DNA from: Bombus terrestris
Lineage: Eukaryota; Arthropoda; Insecta; Hymenoptera; Apidae
DNA length: 64,000 nt
Assembly: GCF_910591885.1 (NCBI RefSeq)
Contig: NC_063271.1
Coordinates: forward strand, 16,919,001 to 16,983,000
Reading direction: 5' to 3'
Under the pieces are notes generated by a model. That model ran no database searches. It saw nothing but the letters and a program-made list of their open reading frames with translations, and was not told where the DNA came from. Each line of letters begins with the position of its first letter. Position 1 is the stretch's first letter. The position numbers and the translations under genes were made by a program. This document shows, one piece after another, positions 43,279-57,800 of the stretch.

Positions 43279-46200
43279 TTATAAAGTATTACGTCATAAC
43301 GTATAACGTTATAAACTATTACTGTATAACGTATAACGTTATATAGTATTACGATATAACGTAGAACGTTATATAGTATTACGTCATAACGAATAACGTT
43401 TTATGGTATTACGTTATAACGTATAACGTTATGTAGTATTACGATATAACGTATAACGTTATATATTATTACGTCATAACGTATAACGTTATAAACTATT
43501 ACTATATAACGTATAACGTCATATACTATTACGATGTAAATATAACGTTATAAACTATTACTATACAACGTGTAACGTTATATAGTATTACGTTATAACA
43601 TATAACGTTATAAACAATAACAATACAAAGTGTAACGTTATATACTATTACGTAGTAACGTATAACGTTGTATAGTATTACGTCATAACGTATAACGTTA
43701 TATAGTATTACGTCATAACGTATAACGTTATATGGTATTACGTTATAACGTATAACGTTATATAGTACTACGTTATAACGTATAACGTTATATATTATTA
43801 CGTCATAACGTATAACGTTATAAACTATTACTATATAACGTATAACGTTATATACTATTACGACGTAACGTATAACGTTCTATACTATTACTATACAACG
43901 TGTATCGTTATATAGTACTACGTTATAACGTATAACGTTAAATAGTATTACGATATAACGTATAACGTTATATAGTATTACGTCATAACGTATAAGGTTA
44001 TAAACTATTACTATATAACGTATAACGTTATATACTATTACGATGTAATGTTTAACGTTATATATTATTACTATACAACGTGTATCGTTATATAGTACTA
44101 CGTTATATCGTATAACGTTATAAACTATTACTATACAACGTATAACGTTATATAGTACTACGTCATAACGTATAACGTTATAAACTATTACCTTATAACG
44201 TATAACGTTATATAGTATTACGATGCAACGTGTAAGGTTATATAGTTTTACGACATAACGTATAACGTTGTATAGTATTACGTCATAACGTATAACGTTA
44301 TATAGTATTACGTCATAACGTATAACGTTATATGGTATTACGTTATAACGTATAACGTTATATAGTACTACGTTATAACGTATAACGTTATATAGTATTA
44401 CGATATAACGTATAACGTTATATACTATTACGATGTAATGTTTAACGTTATATATTATTACTATACAACGTGTATCGTTATATAGTACTACGTTATATCG
44501 TATAACGTTATAAACTATTACTATACAACGTATAACGTTATATAGTATTACGTCATAACGTATAACGTTATAAACTATTACTATATAACGTATAACGTTA
44601 TATAGTATTTCGATATAACGTATAACGTTATATACTATAACGATGTAATGTATAACGCTATATACTACTACTATACAACGTGTAACGTTATATAGTACTA
44701 CGTTATAACGTTTAACGTTATAAACTATTACTATATAACGTATAACGTTATATGGTATTACGATATAATGTATAACGTTATATAGTATTACGTAATAACG
44801 TATAACGTTATATGGTGTTACGATAAAACGTGCAACGATATATAGTATTACGTTATTACAAATAACGTTATATAGTATTACGTCATAACGTATAACGTTA
44901 TATGGTATTACGTTATAACGTATAACGTTATAAGGTATTACGTCTTAACGTATAACGTTATAAACTATTACTATATAACGTATAACGTTATAAGGTATTA
45001 CGTCTTAACGTATAACGTTATAAACTATTACTATATAACGTATAACGTTATATAGTATTACGTCATAACGAATAACGTTATATGGTATTACGTTATAACG
45101 TATAACGTTATGTAGTATTACTATACAACGTGTAACGTTATATAGTATTACGTTATAACGTATAACGTTATAAACAATAACTATACAAAGTGTAACGATA
45201 TACTATTACGATGTAACGTATAACGTTGTATAGTACTACGTTATAACGTATAACGTTATAAACTATTACTATACAACGTATAACGTTATATAGTATTACG
45301 TTATAACGTATAACGTTATATAGTATTACGTCATAACGTATAAGGTTATAAACTATTACTATATAACGTATAACGTTATATACTATTACGATGTAATGTT
45401 TAACGTTATATATTATTACTATACAACGTTTATCGTTATATAGTACTACGTTATATCGTATAACGTTATAAACTATTACTATACAACGTATAACGTTATA
45501 TAGTATTGCGTCATAACGTATAACGTTATAAACTATTACTATATAACGTATAACGTTATATAGTATTACGTCATAACGAATAACGTTATATGGTATTACG
45601 TTATAACGTATAACGTTATGTAGTATTACGATATAACGTATAACGTTATATAGTATTACGTCATAACGTATAACGTTATAAACTATTACTATACAACGTA
45701 TAACGTTATATACTATTACGATGTAAATATAACGTTATAAACTATTACTATACAACGTGTAACGTTATATAGTATTACGTCATAACGTATAACGTTATAA
45801 ACTATTACTATATAACGTATAACGTTATATACTATTACGACGTAACGTATAACGTTCTATACTATTACTATACAACGTGTATCGTTATATAGTACTACGT
45901 TATAACGTATAACGTTATATAGTATTACGATATAACGTATAACGTTATATAGTATTACGTCATAATGTACAAGGTTATAAACTAATACGATATAACGTAT
46001 AACGTTATATAGTATTACGTCATAACGTATAACGTTATAAACAATAACAATACAAAGTGTAACGTTATATACTATTACGTAGTAACGTATAACGTTGTAT
46101 AGTATTACGTCATAACGTATAACGTTTTATAGTATTACGTCATAACGTATAACGTTATATGGTATTACGTTATATCGTATAGCGTTACAAACTATTACTA

Positions 46201-49200
46201 TACAACGTATAACGTTATATAGTATTACGTCATAACGTATAACGTTATAAACTATTACTATATAACGTATAACGTTATATAGTATTTCGATATAACGTAT
46301 AACGTTATATACTATAACGATGTAATGTATAACGCTATATACTACTACTATACAACGTGTAACGTTATATAGTACTACGTTATAACGTATAACGTTATAA
46401 ACTATTACTATATAACGTATAACGTTATATGGTACTATGAAATAATGTATAACGTTATATAGTATTACGTAATAACGTATAACGTTATATGGTGTTACGT
46501 TAAAACGTGCAACGATATATAGTATTACGTTATTACAAATAACGTTATATAGTATTACGTCATAACGTATAACGTTATATGGTATTACGTTATAACCTAT
46601 AACGTTATAAAGTATTACGTCATAACGTATAACGTTATAAACTATTACTGTATAACGTATAACGTTATATAGTATTACGATATAACGTAGAACGTTATAT
46701 AGTATTACGTCATAACGAATAACGTTATATGGTATTACGTTATAACGTATAACGTTATGTAGTATTACGATATAACGTATAACGTTATATAGTATTACGT
46801 CATAACGTATAACGTTTTAAACTATTACTATATAACGTATAACGTTATATAGTATTACGTCATAACGTATAACGTTATAAACTATTACTATACAACGTGT
46901 AACGTTATATAGTATTACGATATAACGTATAACGTTATATAGTATTACGTTATAACCTATAACGTTATATGGCATTGCGTTATTACGTATAACGTTATAT
47001 ACTATTACTATAAAATGTGTAACGGTATATCGTATGCCGTTATAACATTATTACGTAAAGCGTTATATATTATTACGTTATATCGTATAACGTTATATGG
47101 TATTACGTTATAACGTATAACGATCTATAGTATTACTATACAACGCATAACGTTATATAGTATTACGTTATAACGTATAACGTTACAAACTATTACTATA
47201 TAACGTATAACGTTATATGTCATTACGATATAATGCATAACGTTATATAGTATTACGTTATAACGTATAACGTTATATACTATTACTATACAACGTGTAA
47301 CGTTATACAGTACTACGTTATAACGTATAACGTTATAAACTATTACTATATAACGTATAACGTTATATGGTATTACGATATAATGTATAACGTTATATAG
47401 TATTACGTTATGACGTATAACGTTATAAACTATTACTATATAACGTATACCTTTATATACTATTACGATGTAACGTATAACGTTATATACTATTACTATA
47501 CAACGTGTTTGGTTATATAGTACTACCTTATAAAGTATAACGTTAAAAACTATTACTATACAACGTGTAACGCTATATAGTATTACGTTATAACATATAA
47601 CGTTATAAACAATAACAATACAAAGTGTAACGTTATATACTATTACGTAGAAACGTATAACGTTGTATAGTATTACGTCATAACGTATAACGTTATATAG
47701 TATTACGTCATAACGTATAACGTTATATGGTATTACGTTATAACGTATAACGTTATATAGTACTACGTTATAACGTATAACGTTATATAGTATTACGATA
47801 TAACGTATAACGTTATATACTATTACGATGTAATGTTTAACGTTATATATTATTACTATACAACGTGTATCGTTATATAGTACTACGTTATATCGTATAA
47901 CGTTACAAACTATTACTATACAACGTATAACGTTATATAGTATTATGTCATAACGTATAATGTTATAAACTATTACTATATAACGTATAACGTTATATAG
48001 TATTTCGATATAACGTATAACGTTATATACTATAACGATGTAATGTATAACGCTATATACTACTACTATACAACGTGTAACGTTATATAGTACTACGTTA
48101 TAACGTATAACGTTATAAACTATTACTATATAACGTATAACGTTATATGGTACTACGATATAATGTATAACGTTATATAGTATTACGTAATAACGTATAA
48201 CGTTATATGGTGTTACGTTGAAACGTGCAACGATATATAGTATTACGTTATTACAAATAACGTTATATAGTATTACGTCATAACGTATAACGTTATATGG
48301 TATTACTTTATAACGTATAACGTTATATAGTATTACGATATAACGTAGAACGTTATATAGTATTACGTCATAACGAATAACGTTGTATGGTATTACGTTA
48401 TAACGTATAACGTTATGTAGTATTACGATATAACGTAGAACGTTATATAGTATAATGTCATAACGAATAACGTTATATGGTATTACGTTATATCGTATAA
48501 CGTTATAAACTATTACTATACAACGTATAACGTTATATAGTATTACGTCATAACGCATAACGTTATAAACTATTACTATATAACGTATAACGTTATATAC
48601 TATTACGACGTAACGTATAACGTTCTATACTATTACTATACAACGTGTAACGTTATATAGTATTACGTTATAACGTATAACGTTATATGGTATTACGTTA
48701 TAACGTATAACGTTATATAGTATTACGATATAACGTATAACGTTATATAGTATTACGTCATAACGCATAAGGTTATAAACTATTATTATATAACGTATAA
48801 CGTTATATACTATTACGATGTAATGTTTAACGTTATATATTATTACTATACAACGTGTATCGTTATATAGTACTACGTTATATCGTATAACGTTATAAAC
48901 TATAACTATATAACGTGTAACGTTATATAGTATTACGTCATAACGTATAAGGTTATAAACTATTACTATATAACGTATAACGTTATATACTATTACGATG
49001 TAATGTTTAACGTTATATATTATTACTATACAACGTGTATCGTTATATAGTACTACGTTATATCGTATAACGTTATAAACTATTACCATACAACGTATAG
49101 CGTTATATAGTATTACGTCATAACGTATAACGTTATAAACTATTACTATACAACGTATAACGTTATATAGTATTACGATATAACGTAGAACGTTATATAG

Positions 49201-52200
49201 TATTACGTCATAACGTATAACGTTATAAACTATTACTATACAACGTGTAACGTTATATAGTATTACGTTATAACGTGTAACGTTATATGGTATTACGTTA
49301 TAACGTATAACGTTATATAGTATTACGTCATAACGTATAACGTTATAAACTATTACTATACAACGTGTAACGTTATATAGTATTACGATATAACGTATAA
49401 CGTTATATAGTATTACGTCATAACGTATAACGTTATATGGCATTGCGTTATTACGTATAACGTTATATACTATTACTATACAATGTGTAACGGTATATCG
49501 TATGCCGTTATAACATTATTACGTAAAGCGTTATATACTATTACGTTATATCGTATAACGTTATATGGTATTACGTTATAACGTATAACGTTATATAGTA
49601 TTACGTCATAACGTATAACGTTACAAACTATTACTATATAACGTATAACGTTATATGGTATTACGATATAATGTATAACGTTATATAGTATTACGTTATA
49701 ACGTATAACGTTATATACTATTACTATACAACGTGTAATGTTATATAGTACTACGTTATAACGTATAACGTTATAAGCTATTACTATATAACGTATAACG
49801 TTATATGGTATTACGATATAATGTATAACTTTATATAGTATTACGTTATGACGTATAACGTTATAAACTATTACTATATAACGTATACCTTTATATACTA
49901 TTACGATGTAACGTATAACGTTATATACTATTACTATACAACGTGTTTGGTTATATAGTACTACCTTATAACGTATAACGTTAAAAACTATTACTATACA
50001 ACGTGTAACGCTATATAGTATTACGTTATAACATATAACGTTATAAACAATAACAACACAAAGTGTAACGTTATATACTATTACGTAGTAACGTATAACG
50101 TTGTATAGTATTACGTCATAACGTATAACGTTATATAGTATTACGTCATAACGTATAACGTTATATGGTATTACGTTATAACGTATAACGTTATATAGTA
50201 CTATGTTATAACGTATAACGTTATATAGTATTACGATATAACGTATAACGTTATATACTATTACGATGTAATGTTTAACGTTATATATTATTACTATACA
50301 ACGTGTACCGTTATATAGTACTACGTTATATCGTATAACGTTACAAACTATTACTATACAACGTATAACGTTATATAGTATTACGTCATAACGTATAACG
50401 TTATAAACTATTACTATATAACGTATAACGTTATATAGTATTTCGATATAACGTATAACGATATATACTATAACGATGTAATGTATAACGCTATATACTA
50501 CTACTATACAACGTGTAACGTTATATAGTACTACGTTATAACGTATAACGTTATAAACTATTACTATATAACGTATAACGTTATATAGTATTTCGATATA
50601 ACGTATAACGTTATATACTATAACGATGTAATGTATAACGCTATATACTACTACTATACAACGTGTAACGTTATATAGTACTACGTTATAACGTTTAACG
50701 TTATAAACTATTACTATATAACGTATAACGTTATATGGTATTACGATATAATGTATAACGTTATATAGTATTACGTAATAACGTATAACGTTATATGGTG
50801 TTACGATAAAACGTGCAACGATATATAGTATTACGTTATTACAAATAACGTTATAAAGTATTACGTCATAACGTATAACGTTATAAACTATTACTGTATA
50901 ACGTATAACGTTATATAGTATTACGATATAACGTAGAACGTTATATAGTATTACGTCATAACGAATAACGTTTTATGGTATTACGTTATAACGTATAACG
51001 TTATGTAGTATTACGATATAACGTATAACGTTATATATTATTACGTCATAACGTATAACGTTATAAACTATTACTATATAACGTATAACGTCATATACTA
51101 TTACGATGTAAATATAACGTTATAAACTATTACTATACAACGTGTAACGTTATATAGTATTACGTTATAACATATAACGTTATAAACAATAACAATACAA
51201 AGTGTAACGTTATATACTATTACGTTGTAACGTATAACGTTGTATAGTATTACGTCATAACGTATAACGTTATATAGTATTACGTCATAACGTATAACGT
51301 TATATGGTATTACGTTATAACGTATAACGTTATATAGTACTACGTTATAACGTATAACGTTATATATTATTACGTCATAACGTATAACGTTATAAACTAT
51401 TACTATATAACGTATAACGTTATATACTATTACGACGTAACGTATAACGTTCTATACTATTACTATACAACGTGTATCGTTATATAGTACTACGTTATAA
51501 CGTATAACGTTAAATAGTATTACGATATAACGTATAACGTTATATAGTATTACGTCATAACGTATAAGGTTATAAACTATTACTATATAACGTATAACGT
51601 TATATACTATTACGATGTAATGTTTAACGTTATATATTATTACTATACAACGTGTATCGTTATATAGTACTACGTTATATCGTATAACGTTATAAACTAT
51701 TACTATACAACGTATAACGTTATATAGTACTACGTCATAACGTATAACGTTATAAACTATTACCTTATAACGTATAACGTTATATAGTATTACGATGCAA
51801 CGTGTAAGGTTATATAGTTTTACGACATAACGTATAACGTTATATACTATTACGATGTAATGTTTAACGTTATATATTATTACTATACAACGTGTATCGT
51901 TATATAGTACTACGTTATAACGTTTAACGTTATAAACTATTACTATATAACGTATAACGTTATATGGTATTACGATATAATGTATAACGTTATATAGTAT
52001 TACGTAATAACGTATAACGTTATATGGTGTTACGATAAAACGTGCAACGATATATAGTATTACGTTATTACAAATAACGTTATATAGTATTACGTCATAA
52101 CGTATAACGTTATATGGTATTACGTTATAACGTATAACGTTATAAGGTATTACGTCTTAACGTATAACGTTATAAACTATTACTATATAACGTATAACGT

Positions 52201-54617
52201 TATAAGGTATTACGTCTTAACGTATAACGTTATAAACTATTACTATATAACGTATAACGTTATATAGTATTTCGATATAACGTATAACGTTATATACTAT
52301 AACGATGTAATGTATAACGCTATATACTATTACTATACAACGTGTAACGTTATATAGTATTACGTTATAACGTATAACGTTATAAACAATAACTATACAA
52401 AGTGTAACGATATACTATTACGATGTAACGTATAACGTTGTATAGTACTACGTTATAACGTATAACGTTATAAACTATTACTATACAACGTATAACGTTA
52501 TATAGTATTACGTTATAACGTATAACGTTATATAGTATTACGTCATAACGTATAAGGTTATAAACTATTACTATATAACGTATAACGTTATATACTATTA
52601 CGATGTAATGTTTAACGTTATATATTATTACTATACAACGTTTATCGTTATATAGTACTACGTTATATCGTATAACGTTATAAACTATTACTATACAACG
52701 TATAACGTTATATAGTATTACGTCATAACGTATAACGTTATAAACTATTACTATATAACGTATAACGTTATATAGTATTACGTCATAACGAATAACGTTA
52801 TATGGTATTACGTTATAACGTATAACGTTATGTAGTATTACGATATAACGTATAACGTTATATAGTATTACGTCATAACGTATAACGTTATAAACTATTA
52901 CTATACAACGTATAACGTTATATACTATTACGATGTAAATATAACGTTATAAACTATTACTATACAACGTGTAACGTTATATAGTATTACGTCATAACGT
53001 ATAACGTTATAAACTATTACTATATAACGTATAACGTTATATACTATTACGACGTAACGTATAACGTTCTATACTATTACTATACAACGTGTATCGTTAT
53101 ATAGTACTACGTTATAACGTATAACGTTATATAGTATTACGATATAACGTATAACGTTATATAGTATTACGTCATAATGTACAAGGTTATAAACTAATAC
53201 GATATAACGTATAACGTTATATAGTATTACGTCATAACGTATAACGTTATAAACAATAACAATACAAAGTGTAACGTTATATACTATTACGTAGTAACGT
53301 ATAACGTTGTATAGTATTACGTCATAACGTATAACGTTTTATAGTATTACGTCATAACGTATAACGTTATATGGTATTACGTTATATCGTATAGCGTTAC
53401 AAACTATTACTATACAACGTATAACGTTATATAGTATTACGTCATAACGTATAACGTTATAAACTATTACTATATAACGTATAACGTTATATAGTATTTC
53501 GATATAACGTATAACGTTATATACTATAACGATGTAATGTATAACGCTATATACTACTACTATACAACGTGTAACGTTATATAGTACTACGTTATAACGT
53601 ATAACGTTATAAACTATTACTATATAACGTATAACGTTATATGGTACTATGAAATAATGTATAACGTTATATAGTATTACGTAATAACGTATAACGTTAT
53701 ATGGTGTTACGTTAAAACGTGCAACGATATATAGTATTACGTTATTACAAATAACGTTATATAGTATTACGTCATAACGTATAACGTTATATGGTATTAC
53801 GTTATAACCTATAACGTTATAAAGTATTACGTCATAACGTATAACGTTATAAACTATTACTGTATAACGTATAACGTTATATAGTATTACGATATAACGT
53901 AGAACGTTATATAGTATTACGTCATAACGAATAACGTTATATGGTATTACGTTATAACGTATAACGTTATGTAGTATTACGATATAACGTATAACGTTAT
54001 ATAGTATTACGTCATAACGTATAACGTTTTAAACTATTACTATATAACGTATAACGTTATATAGTATTACGTCATAACGTATAACGTTATAAACTATTAC
54101 TATACAACGTGTAACGTTATATAGTATTACGATATAACGTATAACGTTATATAGTATTACGTTATAACCTATAACGTTATATGGCATTGCGTTATTACGT
54201 ATAACGTTATATACTATTACTATAAAATGTGTAACGGTATATCGTATGCCGTTATAACATTATTACGTAAAGCGTTATATATTATTACGTTATATCGTAT
54301 AACGTTATATGGTATTACGTTATAACGTATAACGATCTATAGTATTACTATACAACGTATAACGTTATATAGTATTACGTTATAACGTATAACGTTACAA
54401 ACTATTACTATATAACGTATAACGTTATATGTCATTACGATATAATGCATAACGTTATATAGTATTACGTTATAACGTATAACGTTATATACTATTACTA
54501 TACAACGTGTAACGTTATACAGTACTACGTTATAACGTATAACGTTATAAACTATTACTATATAACGTATAACGTTATATGGTATTACGATATAATGTAT
54601 AACGTTATATAGTATTA
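43279..54617 (+). repeat. Long duplication, 4.1 kb and 3.8 kb copies, offset 7572/7212 bp
   Basis: About 43279-47405 matches 50851-54617. On the left the offset is 7572 bp (class b 43537/51109, both next to the unusual CGTCATATAC). On the right it is 7212 bp (28-bp monomers 45192/52404, class b 45724/52936, 38-bp monomers 47031/54243). The left copy has 360 bp more, near 44.28-44.64 kb. The left break falls inside a monomer next to AAATAACG at 50850. A 60-bp patch at about 45053-45115 differs in kind from its partner although the length is kept. Confidence 0.88.
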
Positions 54618-54840
54618 CGTCATAACGTATAACGTTATACGGTATTACGTTATAACGTATAACGTTATATAGTACTACGTTATAACGTATAACGTTATAT
54701 AGTATTACGATATAACGTATAACGTTATATACTATTACGATGTAATGTTTAACGTTATATATTATTACTATACAACGTGTACCGTTATATAGTACTACGT
54801 TATATCGTATAACGTTACAAACTATTATTATACAACGTAT

Positions 54841-57800
54841 AACGTTATATAGTATTACGTCATAACGTATAACGTTATAAACTATTACTATATAACGTAT
54901 AACGTTATATAGTATTACTATATAACGTATAACGTTATATAGTATTTCGATATAACGTATAACGATATATACTATAACGATGTAATGTATAACGCTATAT
55001 ACTACTACTATACAACGTGTAACGTTATATAGTACTACGTTATAACGTATAACGTTATAAACTATTACTATATAACGTATAACGTTATATGGTATTACGA
55101 TATAATGTATAACGTTATATAGTATTACGTAATAACGTATAACGTTATATGGTGTTACGTTAAAACGTGCAACGATATATAGTATTACGTTATTACAAAT
55201 AACGTTATATAGTATTACGTCATAACGTATAACGTTATAAACTATAACTATATAACGTATAACGTTAGATACTATTACGATGTAACGTATAACGTTATAA
55301 ACTATTACTATACAACGTGTAACGTTATATAGTATTACGATGTAACGTGTAACGTTATATAGTTTTACGACATAACGTATAACGTTATATGGTATTACGT
55401 TATAACGTATAACGTTATATAGTATTACGATAGAACGTATAAAGTTATATAGTATTACGTCATAACGTGTAACGTTATATGGTATTACGTTATAACATAT
55501 AACGTTATGTGGTATTACGTTATAACATATAACGTTATATGGTATTACGTTTTTACGTATAACGTTATATAGTATTACAATACAATGTGTAACGGTATAT
55601 CGTATGCCGTTATAACATTATTACGTAAAACGTTATATACTATTACGTTATAACGTATAACGATATATAGTATTACTATACAACGTATAACGTTATATAC
55701 TATTACGATGTAATGTTTAACGTTATATATTATTACTATACAATGTGTACCGTTATATAGTACTACGTTATATCGTATAACGTTACAAACTATTACTATA
55801 CAACGTATAACGTTATATAGTATTACGTCATAACGTATAACGTTATAAACTATTACTATATAACGTATAACGTTATATAGTATTTCGATATAACGTATAA
55901 CGTTATATACTATAACGATGTAATGTATAACGCTATATACTACTACTATACAACGTGTAACGTTATATAGTACTACGTTATAACGTATAACGTTATAAAC
56001 TATTACTATATAACGTATAACCTTATATGGTACTACGATATAATGTTTAACGTTATATAGTATTACGTAATAACGTATAACGTTATATGGTGTTACGTTA
56101 AAACGTGCAACGATATATAGTATTACGTTATTACAAATAACGTTATATAGTATTACGTCATAACGTATAACGTTATATGGTATTACGTTATAACCTATAA
56201 CGTTATAAAGTATTACGTCATAACGTATAACGTTATAAACTATTACTGTATAACGTATAACGTTATATAGTATTACGATATAACGTAGAACGTTATATAG
56301 TATTACGTCATAACGAATAACGTTTTATGGTATTACGTTATAACGTATAACGTTATGTAGTATTACGATATAACGTATAACGTTATATATTATTACGTCA
56401 TAACGTATAACGTTATAAACTATTACTATATAACGTATAACGTTATATACTATTACGATGTAAATATAACGTTATAAACTATTACTATACAACGTGTAAC
56501 GTTATATAGTATTACGTTATAACATATAACGTTATAAACAATAACAATACAAAGTGTAACGTTATATACTATTACGTAGTAACGTATAACGTTGTATAGT
56601 ATTACGTCATAACGTATAACGTTATATAGTATTACGTCATAACGTATAACGTTATATGGTATTACGTTATAACGTATAACGTTATATAGTACTACGTTAT
56701 AACGTATAACGTTATATAGTATTACGATATAACGTATAACGTTATATACTATTACGATGTAATGTTTAACGTTATATATTATTACTATACAACGTGTACC
56801 GTTATATAGTACTACGTTATATCGTATAACGTTACAAACTATTACTATACAACGTATAACGTTATATAGTATTACGTCATAACGTATAACGTTATAAACT
56901 ATTACTATATAACGTATAACGTTATATAGTATTTCGATATAACGTATAACGTTATATACTATAACGATGTAATGTATAACGCTATTTACTACTACTATAC
57001 AACGTGTAACGTTATATAGTACTACGTTATAACGTATAACGTTATAAACTATTACTATATAACGTATAACGTTATATGGTACTACGATATAATGTATAAC
57101 GTTATATAGTATTACGTAATAACGTATAACGTTATATGGTGTTACGTTAAAACGTGCAACGATATATAGTATTACGTTATTACAAATAACGTTATATAGT
57201 ATTACGTCATAACGTATAACGTTATATGGTATTACGTTATAACCTATAACGTTATAAAGTATTACGTCATAACGTATAACGTTATAAACTATTACTATAT
57301 AACGTATATCGTTATATAGTATTACGATATAACGTAGAACGTTATATAGTATTACGTCATAACGAATAACGTTTTATGGTATTACGTTATAACGTATAAC
57401 GTTATGTAGTATTACGGTATAACGTATAACGTTATATATTATTACGTCATAACGTATAACGTTATAAACTATTACTATATAACGTATAACGTTATATACT
57501 ATTACGATGTAAATATAACGTTATAAACTATTACTATACAACGTGTAACGTTATATAGTATTACGTTATAACGTATAACGTTATATGGTATTACGTTATA
57601 ACGTATAACGTTATATAGTATTACGATATAACGTATAACGTTATATAGTATTACGTCATAACGTATAACGTTATAAACTATTACTATATAACGTATAACG
57701 TTATATAGTATTACTATATAACGTATAACGTTATATAGTATTTCGATATAACGTATAACGATATATACTATAACGATGTAATGTATAACGCTATATACTA

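Larger units (their letters stand above)
37070..44321 (+). repeat. Third and fourth units of the 4.3-4.7 kb HOR
   Basis: About 37070-40060 matches 41691-44321 at an offset of 4621 bp (38-bp monomers 37966/42587; class c monomers 37075/41696). The offset falls to 4261 bp on the right (class b 39276/43537), because the left copy has a 390-bp tandem duplication and the right copy one extra monomer. Confidence 0.88.
32464..52431 (+). repeat. 28-bp and 29-bp class c variant monomers
   Basis: A two-base-short monomer (GTAACGATATACTATTACG instead of GTAACGTTATATACTATTACG) occurs at 32464, 36877, 40631, 41498, 45192 and 52404. In the first four cases a further one-base-short monomer, GATGTAACATAAACG, follows exactly 198 bp later (32662, 37075, 40829, 41696). 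The constant pair spacing shows these are copies of one ancestral segment within the 4.3-4.7 kb units; the last two 28-bp copies (45192 and 52404) lack the companion. Confidence 0.9.
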
